Positions 1 through 6,181 of a DNA stretch of 16,339 nucleotides are shown in pieces. The position numbers and the translations under genes were made by a program. The DNA comes from JBEKIK01 sp050013075 (GTDB lineage Bacteria; Planctomycetota; Planctomycetia; Pirellulales; Thermoguttaceae), in the NCBI GenBank assembly GCA_050013075.1, contig JBEKFZ010000096.1, positions 1-16,339 on the forward strand. The letters are read 5' to 3'. The notes beneath the pieces were generated by a model. That model had not been told where the DNA came from and did not search any database. It saw only the letters and a program-made list of their open reading frames with translations. Position 1 is the first letter of the stretch, and the number at the start of each line of letters is the position of its first letter.

Positions 1-1642
1 GCAGGAAACGCCGGGCAAGGCGTTTCTTGCGCTCGTTTACCGCGCCCTGGCCCAATAGCAGGTGGCCGGCCACGATAACGATGGCCGAATCAACCAGCCG
101 CCGTCCGGACAGGTCGAGATACGAAGTGCCGCGGGTTTTGACAAACTGCATGACTTCGAGAAGGCGCTGTTTGGCCTGGACGAGTTTTTGTTTGAGTTCC
201 ATAAGCAGCGGATCGTCGTATTGTTTGTTTTCATGCGGTTCGACCCAGGTTTCCAGGGCGCCGGACGATACGCCGCGCACGGCGGCCACGACTTGCAGTT
301 GGCTGGTGCCCTCGTAGATGGTGGTGATGCGCGCGTCGCGCAGGTGCCGTTCGGCGGCATAATCTTTTATGTAACCCGATCCGCCCAGTACTTGGATGGC
401 ATCATTGGCCGCTTTGATGCACATTTCCGAGCAATAGTATTTGCTCATCGGCGTTAACATGCCGTTTAGGCGTTTAAACGAGCGGGAGAGTTGTTTGCGT
501 CGTTTTTCCTCGTCTTTGTCGGCGCACAGGCCGGTTTCCAGCACGCGGACGTTGTTATTCTCCTGATCGCATACTCGCGAGGTTTCGTAAGTCAGCGCCC
601 GGGCGGCCTCGATGGAGATTTTCATGTCGGTGACTATTTCGGCCACTGCGGGCAAGCGCTCGATCGGTCCGCCGAACTGCCGGCGCGTGTGGGCGTAAGT
701 CCGCGCCAGCCGGTACGCCGCCTCGGCCACGCCCAGCGACTGCGCCGCGATGCCCACCCTGGCGCCGTTCATCAGGGCGATCACGTAAGTGATCAATCCC
801 CGTTGGCGCTCGCCGACCAGAAGCGCCGGGCAATTATCGAAGACCAGTTCGCAGGTGGGCGATCCGTGGATGCCCAGCTTGTTCTCCAAGTGCCGGACTT
901 TCACTTTTTCCGAGCGTTCGGCATAGAACAGGCTCAGGCCGCGGCCGTCGGAAATTTCCGGTTCGCTGCGGGCCAAAACCAGCAGGATTTCGCCGCACCC
1001 GTTGGTGATGAATCGTTTCACGCCGTCGAGAAACCAGTTGCCCTGCCCGTCCTGATACGCCCGCAATCGCACGGCCTGAAGATCGCTGCCCGCGTCGGGT
1101 TCGGTGAGCACCATGGCCCCGGTGACTTCGCCGCGGCAGAATCGGGACAGAGACATGTCCTTGATCTTATCGTTGGCAAAGGCGTAGATCGTTTCGGCGA
1201 TGCCTTGCAGCCCGAAAAGGTTCATCAGCGAGGCGTCGGCCCGGCTGATGATCTCGACGGCCATTGTGTAGATGAGGTTCGGGCAGTTTATTCCGCCGTA
1301 CTTTCGCGGCAGGGTGAAGCCCATCACGTCGGCCTGAATAAGCCGCTTGAGATTCTGCTGAATAAGCGGATGCAGCGTGACCGTGCCGTCTTCGTTGAGC
1401 GTGTTGCCTTCGTGGTCGATCTGTTCGGCATTGGGCGCGATCATGTTTCCGGCCACGTCGCCGACGATCTCCAAAACGCGGCGATAGTTGTCCACGGCGT
1501 CGGCCGCGTCCGCCGGCGCGTAATCGGCGCCGCCGTTGTCGGCCCGCGCGAAATTGTCTTCCTGGATCCGGGCCAACTCGGCCAGATCGATATGGTTAAA
1601 CAGGAATTGGATGTCTTCGTTGTCGAGAAAAAAGTTCGCCAC
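1..1642 (-). CDS. Acyl-CoA dehydrogenase, long form with C-terminal extension (3' end cut by window)
   Basis: FAD enzyme that introduces the alpha-beta double bond in an acyl-CoA thioester and passes electrons to the electron transfer flavoprotein. 547 residues are visible and the frame is still open at the left edge. Motifs seen: the FAD/substrate signature TEPDAGSD at about 180-187, the ARVGIAAQSLG helix in the middle of the protein, the TRRQFGGPI stretch, and IYEGTSQLQ at about 442-450, whose Glu444 matches the usual ACAD catalytic base. About 100 residues follow that motif, so this is a long ACAD (600-residue class) rather than a 380-residue short type. The start is GTG at 1642, with GGAG six bases upstream; no ATG fits as well. 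It lies downstream of etfB and etfA on the same strand, which fits a dedicated ETF. The acyl chain preference cannot be read from the sequence. The family assignment is very secure. Confidence 0.93.
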   Translation of the reverse strand, partial: MANFFLDNEDIQFLFNHIDLAELARIQEDNFARADNGGADYAPADAADAVDNYRRVLEIVGDVAGNMIAPNAEQIDHEGNTLNEDGTVTLHPLIQQNLKRLIQADVMGFTLPRKYGGINCPNLIYTMAVEIISRADASLMNLFGLQGIAETIYAFANDKIKDMSLSRFCRGEVTGAMVLTEPDAGSDLQAVRLRAYQDGQGNWFLDGVKRFITNGCGEILLVLARSEPEISDGRGLSLFYAERSEKVKVRHLENKLGIHGSPTCELVFDNCPALLVGERQRGLITYVIALMNGARVGIAAQSLGVAEAAYRLARTYAHTRRQFGGPIERLPAVAEIVTDMKISIEAARALTYETSRVCDQENNNVRVLETGLCADKDEEKRRKQLSRSFKRLNGMLTPMSKYYCSEMCIKAANDAIQVLGGSGYIKDYAAERHLRDARITTIYEGTSQLQVVAAVRGVSSGALETWVEPHENKQYDDPLLMELKQKLVQAKQRLLEVMQFVKTRGTSYLDLSGRRLVDSAIVIVAGHLLLGQGAVNERKKRLARRFL

Positions 1643-1659
1643 AAAAAACTCCGTTGAGA

Positions 1660-1794
1660 AGTTTTTAGTTCACGGTATACGGTTTACAGTTTTCGGTTAT
1701 CAGTAAGTTTACAGTTTTCAGTGGGCAATAAATTGCCCATCCCTCCTCATTGTCCCCTGCCCCCTGCCCACTGCTCACTGTCCACTGCCCACTT
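1660..1794. repeat. Low-complexity intergenic repeats between etfA and acd
   Basis: The spacer between etfA and acd is built from degenerate words. Variants of TTTACAGTTTTCAGT fill about 1660-1722. A short hairpin (TGGCAAT-type arms at 1722-1729 and 1732-1739) follows. A run of CCCACTG/TCCACTG words lies at about 1751-1794. The first word type recurs upstream of etfA (2838-2870) and the second near 10544-10560. No promoter or open frame was convincing here. These look like dispersed intergenic filler repeats; any function is unknown. Confidence 0.6.
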
Positions 1795-1807
1795 TTTCGT
1801 TTATCTC

Positions 1808-2833
1808 TTAGGTTTTTTCTTTAATCGCCTTGATCATCATCGGAATCACTTGCCGGAAATCGCCGACTATGCCGTAGTGGGCCACCGAAAAGATCGGCGC
1901 TTGGGAATCCTTGTTTACGGCCACGATCTTGGCCGATTCTTCCATTCCGGCCCGATGTTGTATCGCGCCGCTGATGCCCACGGCGATGTACAGGGCCGGG
2001 CGCACGGTGGTTCCGGTCTGGCCGATCTGGTGTTCCTTGCCGATGTATCCGCCGTCGACCGCCGCGCGGCTTGCTCCGACCGCCCCGCCAATTGCACCGG
2101 CTAAATCGTAAATGAGTTTAAAATTATCCTTGCTGCCGACGCCGCCTCCGCCGGCCACGATTACCCGGGCGCCCTTCAGGTTGATTTTGCGCGGTTCCAG
2201 GTGCCGCTTGATCAACTTCAGGGCCAATTCGCCGTCGTCGAGTTGCACTTTCTCTTCGACGACCCGGCCTTGGCGCGAGGGATCGGGCGCCTTCATGGGC
2301 ATCACGCCTTCGCGGACCGTGGCCATCTGCGGCCACTGATCGAAGTTCACGATCGTGGCGATGATATTGCCGCCGAAGGCCGGGCGGATTTGCAGGAGCA
2401 GATTTTTGTGTTCCGCCTTGGTCTTCGGGTCCATGACGTCGCTGATTTCAAGATCGGTGCAATCGGCGGTCATGCCGGCTCGAAGCGTGGAAGCCACTCG
2501 CGGGGCAAGGTCGCGGCCCAACGGCGTGGCCCCGTAGATCACGATTTGCGGGCGGCGCCGCTGGATAAGAGTGGATACTACCCGGGCGTAAGGCGACGTT
2601 TGATAGTGCGAAAGCCGCGGATCATCGACCACGTACACCGTATCGGCCCCATGGGCGATCAACTCCGCGGCCAGACCGCTTATGCCCGCGCCGGGTAGCA
2701 CAACCCCGGTTTTTACGCCCAGCCGATCGGCTAGTTCCCGGGCCTTGCCGCAAAGCTCCAGTGAAACATCGTTGAGCGAGCCGTCTTCCTGCTCGGCATA
2801 TACCCAAACTTCGCCTTGACGATTAGGTTCCAT
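1808..2833 (-). CDS. etfA: Electron transfer flavoprotein alpha subunit (EtfA/FixB family)
   Basis: FAD-binding subunit of the soluble heterodimer that accepts electrons from acyl-CoA dehydrogenases. It has 341 residues, slightly longer than the usual 310-335. The N-terminal domain starts with EVWVYAEQEDGSL (8-20). The C-terminal FAD domain carries GASR (253-256), GQTGTTVRPALY (271-282), GISGAIQH (286-293), the APIF stretch and YGIVGD (320-325). Differences from the common consensus are His319 where ADYG usually has Asp, and Thr275 where the GQTGK motif usually has Lys. The ATG at 2833 has no clear Shine-Dalgarno; the bases before it belong to an intergenic repeat. It lies 77 bases after etfB and 165 bases before acd on the same strand, so the three probably form one transcription unit. 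Whether this ETF is classical or electron-bifurcating cannot be told from sequence alone. Confidence 0.96.
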   Translation of the reverse strand: MEPNRQGEVWVYAEQEDGSLNDVSLELCGKARELADRLGVKTGVVLPGAGISGLAAELIAHGADTVYVVDDPRLSHYQTSPYARVVSTLIQRRRPQIVIYGATPLGRDLAPRVASTLRAGMTADCTDLEISDVMDPKTKAEHKNLLLQIRPAFGGNIIATIVNFDQWPQMATVREGVMPMKAPDPSRQGRVVEEKVQLDDGELALKLIKRHLEPRKINLKGARVIVAGGGGVGSKDNFKLIYDLAGAIGGAVGASRAAVDGGYIGKEHQIGQTGTTVRPALYIAVGISGAIQHRAGMEESAKIVAVNKDSQAPIFSVAHYGIVGDFRQVIPMMIKAIKEKT

Positions 2834-2837
2834 GAAA

Positions 2838-2870
2838 GTTTTCAGTTTACAGTTCTCAGTTTTCAGTTTA
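2838..2870. repeat. TTTACAGTTTTCAG-type low-complexity repeat before etfA
   Basis: A short tract of CAGTTTTCAGTTTACAG-like words occupies the spacer just upstream of the etfA start. The same words occur at 1660-1722 in the next spacer of the operon. It displaces any obvious ribosome binding site for etfA. Confidence 0.5.
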
Positions 2871-2910
2871 GCCGCGAGCCATCGGCGAGCGTGTGTTTTT
2901 GTTTAGCTGC

Positions 2911-3825
2911 TTATCCCAACGTGCGATCCACTACCAACTCATGAACCAATTGTCGGACGCCGGTTTCGCTGGGCGGAATTTCGGTGTAGCCCTCTTTCTT
3001 CAATACGATTGCCTGAATGCGGTGCACCTTGGTGGGCGAACCGGACATGCCGCATCGCGTAAGGTCGGCATGAATGTCGTCGAGGTTCCATTGCTCGATC
3101 AACAGGCCCGACTGCTTGAGGATCTCGGCGCGGCGCAGGGCCTCGGTTTGGATTTGATCCTCGGCCGCCTCGGGCATTTGTGATTTTACCTCATTGACCA
3201 GTTCCGCAATCGCGCGGGCCTTTTTCAAACGCATTTCGCGCTTGGCCGACGGCGGCCTGGGCTGATTGGCCGTTCCCAGCACGGTTACCAGCACCGGCAG
3301 TTTCGCTTCGACGATTTCCCAGCCGTGGCCGATGTTCCGCCGGATGCGGACCACGTCCTCGTTGAGATAGATCAACTGTTCCAAATACGTGACCTGTGGA
3401 ATGCCGAGTTTTTCGGCGCATTGCGGGCCGACCTGCGCGGTATCGCCGTCGATGGCCTGCCGGCCGCAGAATACGAAATCGAACCGGCCGATCGTTCGCA
3501 CCGCCTGGCTGAGGATATAGCTTGTGGCCAGGGTATCGCTGGCAGCCGCGCGGCGGTCGGTTATCAAAATCGCCCGATCCGCACCGCGAAACAAGCAATC
3601 CCTTAGCACGTCGGCGGCCTTGGGCGGACCCATGCTGACGGCCGTTACCGTGCCGCCCTGGCGATCCTTTATTTCCAGGGCCGTTTCCAGGGCGTAAAGG
3701 TCTTCGGGATTAAAAATCGTGGGCAAGGCTGCCCGATTTACCGTGCCGTCCTCCTTCATGGCCTCGGCCGTGACATTGGCCGTATCGGGCACCTGTTTTA
3801 CGCAAACGACACTGTCGTAAGGCAC
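2911..3825 (-). CDS. etfB: Electron transfer flavoprotein beta subunit (EtfB/FixA family) with internal insert
   Basis: AMP/FAD-binding partner of EtfA. The family signature is clear: VVCVKQVPDT (6-15), NPEDLYALE (39-47), GRQAIDGDTAQVGPQ (121-135) and the C-terminal SGSPTKV (261-267). I place the start at GTG 3825, giving MPYDSVVCVKQ, because GGAG lies ten bases upstream and ETF beta proteins begin just before this strand. The frame stays open to 3882, but that extension reads through a palindromic repeat. The protein has 304 residues against about 255 normally. The excess is mostly a charged, probably helical insert at about 206-243, between the KKARAI segment and WNLDDIHADL. That is next to the loop which in characterised ETFs contacts the dehydrogenase. 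First gene of the etfB-etfA-acd unit, divergent from the sigma-54 regulator. Confidence 0.95.
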   Translation of the reverse strand: MPYDSVVCVKQVPDTANVTAEAMKEDGTVNRAALPTIFNPEDLYALETALEIKDRQGGTVTAVSMGPPKAADVLRDCLFRGADRAILITDRRAAASDTLATSYILSQAVRTIGRFDFVFCGRQAIDGDTAQVGPQCAEKLGIPQVTYLEQLIYLNEDVVRIRRNIGHGWEIVEAKLPVLVTVLGTANQPRPPSAKREMRLKKARAIAELVNEVKSQMPEAAEDQIQTEALRRAEILKQSGLLIEQWNLDDIHADLTRCGMSGSPTKVHRIQAIVLKKEGYTEIPPSETGVRQLVHELVVDRTLG

Positions 3826-3851
3826 TATATTTATGCTCCGTGCAACACTCT

Positions 3852-3907
3852 TGTTGGGGAGGCAGTTGAACTGCCGCCTCAACTTGTTTGTTGAACTGCC
3901 GCCTCAA
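3852..3907. repeat. Palindromic repeat GTTGAACTGCCGCCTCAA, two copies, etfB leader
   Basis: An 18-base unit GTTGAACTGCCGCCTCAA occurs as exact direct copies at 3865-3882 and 3890-3907. The first copy is the right arm of an imperfect inverted repeat whose left arm is GTTGGGGAGGCAGTT at about 3853-3867. It belongs to the same family as the perfect palindrome at 7589-7623 (GTTGAACTGTCGCCCCAA there). It lies upstream of the preferred etfB start and would be transcribed as a leader hairpin. It looks like a REP- or MITE-like dispersed element. Confidence 0.75.
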
Positions 3908-4009
3908 GTTGGCTAAAAGTCCGAAGATTATCAGGCTTAGACAGTTAGGTCAATCCCCGCTAACTGCAAAGAAACTGGATAGGTTGTTTAGGTTACATGG
4001 GAAAATGTG

Positions 4010-4038
4010 TTGTGTAATTGATTACAGTGTGTTATATT
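4010..4038 (+). promoter_or_regulatory. Sigma70-like promoter for the regulator gene
   Basis: TTGTGT at 4010-4015 and TATATT at 4033-4038 with a 17-base spacer, in an AT-rich stretch 46 bases before the regulator ATG at 4085. The -35 matches three of six and the -10 five of six consensus positions. It is a prediction from pattern only. Confidence 0.45.
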
Positions 4039-4061
4039 ATTGAGATCATCGATGATATCAT
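4013..4061. promoter_or_regulatory. Candidate operator: dyad in the promoter spacer plus overlapping palindromes
   Basis: TGTAATTGATTACA at 4013-4026 is a perfect six-base inverted repeat with a two-base centre; it overlaps the end of the -35 element and lies ahead of the -10. Downstream, ATCATCGATGAT (4045-4056) is a perfect 12-base palindrome that overlaps a second one, ATGATATCAT (4052-4061). Placement in promoter and leader suggests binding of a dimeric regulator, possibly autoregulation by the Fis-type HTH of the gene that follows. The binding protein is unknown. Confidence 0.4.
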
Positions 4062-4084
4062 TCTGAGCCAACAAGCTGCAATTT

Positions 4085-6037
4085 ATGCCAGAATCACTGA
4101 TCCAAAACCAACAGCGTGTCATTTTTGACAGCATTCGCAATCAGCCCCATCTTTGGCCGATTGTGGCCGAACTCCTTTGGAAAGCCGCCCATGCCAAGGA
4201 TGCTACCGCTTTTTTAAACCAGATTCTTCCGGCTGTATTTGCTCAGACTGGGGGCGATTACGCCTTTGTCGCCGCTCCAATCGCCGGACGGTGGACGGTC
4301 GTCGGAGAGGCCGGGACCGGGCGATCGCTGCCATTGGAACTTTTGGCCGAAGTACTGGATCGTCAAGCGGCCCGAAGCGCGGGCGAATGGGGCGCGGTTC
4401 CGTTAAGTGCCGGCAATGCCACTCCCGATGTATTGGCCGTACATTGCCGTAGTACGTCTGAATCCGGCAAAGTTTTGGCAGTGCTGCAAAACCTTGCAGC
4501 GGTCCTGGCCGATGCGCTCGCCTCGGTTCGCTTAAGACAGCAAAACCTCAAACGACTCCGGCGTATGGAGGCAATTCTGGAAATCGCCAACCAATGGAAC
4601 CAAACCCACGAGGTCGAGCCGCTCCTGATACACATGGCCGAGGCTGCCACGCGGTTGTTGGCCGCCGATCGGGCAAGCATCTTTCTTTGGGACCGGACGA
4701 ACCATACGCTTGTGGGCCGGCCCGCCCTGGGCATTCCAGGCGGCGAACTCCGCATCCCCGACGACCGCGGCGTGGTGGGACAGGTGATTCAATCGGGCGA
4801 ACCCCGAAGAGTTGACGTCGCCGTGGAACCGCAGGCCATCGACCGGCGGGTTGACGCCCAATTGCATTATCAAACGCGAACCCTTCTTTGCGTGCCGCTT
4901 CGCGGCCGGGAGGGCGAACTGTTCGGGGCCTTCGAGTTGATCAACAAACTCTCCGGCAGTTTTACGATTGAAGATGAAGAAGCCCTGGTCGAACTGGCCG
5001 CGCATGCCGCAGTCGCATTGGAAAACGCCCAGGACCGGCAGATACTGCTTTCGGCCAATCGTCAAATTGCCCAGCAGGCGGCCGAACGTGTGCGTTTGAT
5101 CGGTGAAAGTCCGGCTATCGACGCCCTGCGCTCAATCATCCACCGAGTGGCCGACACCGATTTGGCCGTATTGATTTTGGGCGAAAACGGCACGGGCAAG
5201 GAGGTCGTGGCCCAATCGATCCATTATCTCAGCCGGCGCCGCGATCAGCCGTTTATTCCCGTTAATTGCGCGGCCATTCCAGAAAGCCTGGCCGAAAGCG
5301 AACTGTTCGGCCACGAAAAAGGAGCCTTTACCGACGCCCGCGAAGCCCGGGCAGGAAAATTCGAACTCGCTGCCGGCGGGACGTTGTTTCTCGACGAGAT
5401 CGGGGACCTAAGCCTGGCCTGCCAGGCGAAATTGCTCCGCGTGCTGGAAGAAAAAGTTCTGCTTCGCATCGGGGGTTCCACGCCCATTCACACCGAAGTC
5501 CGCCTTTTGGCCGCCACAAATCAAAATCTGGCCGAAATGGTGCGGGCGAAAAAATTCCGAGAAGATCTGTATTTTCGTCTCAACGTGGTCACGCTCGAAC
5601 TGCCTCCGCTGCGCGCCAGGGGCGACGACGTCCTGCTCATGGCCGAACATTTCTTGACCGACTTCTGCCAACGGGCACGGCGGAAAGTGCCTCGATTAAC
5701 CGCCGCCGCGCGCAAGCGATTGCTCGAGCATCCTTGGCCGGGCAACGTCCGCGAACTGCGAAATCTGATGGAGCGCCTGGCGTATCTTTCCGTGGCCGAC
5801 AGCATCGAGGCCGAAGACCTGGCGTTTATCCTTTCGCCCCGCGGTCAAGCGCCCTCGATGCCCGACTACAACCTGCCCCTGGCCCGGGCCACCAGCCAAT
5901 TCCAGATTGAATACATTCGCCGCCTGATCGAGCAATGCCGCGGCAACGTCAGCCAGGCCGCCGCCCGCCTGGGAGTGCATCGCTCGAACCTCTATCGCAA
6001 GATGCGGCAACTGGGCATGGAAACCGCCAAAGATTGA
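4085..6037 (+). CDS. Sigma-54-dependent transcriptional activator with GAF sensor and Fis-type HTH
   Basis: Bacterial enhancer-binding protein, 650 residues. Residues about 35-150 look like a degenerate GAF-like region. A clear GAF domain spans about 163-318 (DRASIFLWD, CVPLRGREGELFGAFELINK). A linker helix leads to the AAA+ domain (about 338-570): Walker A GENGTGKE (366-373), Walker B TLFLDEIGD (433-441), the sensor I region AATNQN, the arginine-finger region FREDLYFRLN (491-500) and sensor II WPGNVREL (551-558). The HTH is at about 620-645 (NVSQAAARLGVHRSNLYRKM). Odd point: the sigma-54 contact loop reads GAFTDA (413-418) instead of GAFTGA. GAF input suggests control by a small ligand, but which one is not visible. 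It is divergent from etfBA-acd and 144 bases before glcD, so these are the likely targets (inference). The ATG at 4085 lacks a clear Shine-Dalgarno. Confidence 0.93.
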   Translation: MPESLIQNQQRVIFDSIRNQPHLWPIVAELLWKAAHAKDATAFLNQILPAVFAQTGGDYAFVAAPIAGRWTVVGEAGTGRSLPLELLAEVLDRQAARSAGEWGAVPLSAGNATPDVLAVHCRSTSESGKVLAVLQNLAAVLADALASVRLRQQNLKRLRRMEAILEIANQWNQTHEVEPLLIHMAEAATRLLAADRASIFLWDRTNHTLVGRPALGIPGGELRIPDDRGVVGQVIQSGEPRRVDVAVEPQAIDRRVDAQLHYQTRTLLCVPLRGREGELFGAFELINKLSGSFTIEDEEALVELAAHAAVALENAQDRQILLSANRQIAQQAAERVRLIGESPAIDALRSIIHRVADTDLAVLILGENGTGKEVVAQSIHYLSRRRDQPFIPVNCAAIPESLAESELFGHEKGAFTDAREARAGKFELAAGGTLFLDEIGDLSLACQAKLLRVLEEKVLLRIGGSTPIHTEVRLLAATNQNLAEMVRAKKFREDLYFRLNVVTLELPPLRARGDDVLLMAEHFLTDFCQRARRKVPRLTAAARKRLLEHPWPGNVRELRNLMERLAYLSVADSIEAEDLAFILSPRGQAPSMPDYNLPLARATSQFQIEYIRRLIEQCRGNVSQAAARLGVHRSNLYRKMRQLGMETAKD

Positions 6038-6094
6038 CGCAAAACCATTTGACGGCATTGATTTTTATTGTCTTTGGGATAGTCATTTTCCGTG

Positions 6095-6123
6095 TGGCAC
6101 GTCCCGTGGGCAGGGGCTATAAT
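6095..6123 (+). promoter_or_regulatory. Promoter region of glcDEF: TATAAT -10 with a TGGCACG element upstream
   Basis: A perfect TATAAT at 6118-6123 lies 58 bases before the glcD ATG. Seventeen bases upstream of it is TGGCAC (6095-6100), a poor -35 for sigma70. With the next base it is TGGCACG, an exact match to the sigma-54 -24 element. The matching -12 position reads GTGG rather than TTGC, so the sigma-54 reading is incomplete. Either the operon has a sigma70-type promoter or a degenerate sigma-54 one, or both overlap. Confidence 0.4.
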
Positions 6124-6181
6124 TGTTAAGCATTACCACGCTGTCGATATTATTACATTCAATAGGTTTTTTTAATCACTC

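Noticed and set aside
491..1657. Long plus-strand open frame of 388 codons
   Set aside because: It is the mirror of the acyl-CoA dehydrogenase gene, whose minus-strand product has clear family motifs; the plus-strand product shows no recognisable domain. High GC leaves antisense frames open.
1722..1739. Short hairpin TGGGCAAT/ATTGCCCA as a terminator between etfA and acd
   Set aside because: Eight-base stem with a two-base loop, low GC and no U-run on the minus strand; better seen as part of the spacer repeat.
1..3825. Calling the ETF/ACAD unit electron-bifurcating
   Set aside because: The motifs seen are shared by classical and bifurcating ETFs; there is no ferredoxin-linked partner here. 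A tree or measured flavin properties would be needed.
3826..3882. N-terminal extension of EtfB to 3882
   Set aside because: The extra 19 codons read through the palindromic repeat, and the GTG at 3825 has GGAG upstream and the expected family start.
3865..3907. Two exact 18-base direct repeats as a CRISPR remnant
   Set aside because: Only two copies with a seven-base gap, no regular spacers and no cas genes; the unit matches the palindromic family at 7589-7623.
3927..3953. Possible minus-strand promoter for etfB (TTGACC and GATAAT)
   Set aside because: The spacer is only 15 bases and the -10 is weak. The element may exist but the evidence is too thin for a feature.
5266..5910. Plus-strand frame of 214 codons inside the regulator gene
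   Set aside because: Overlaps the AAA+ and HTH coding region in another frame and is extremely Arg/Pro-rich, typical of a shadow frame.
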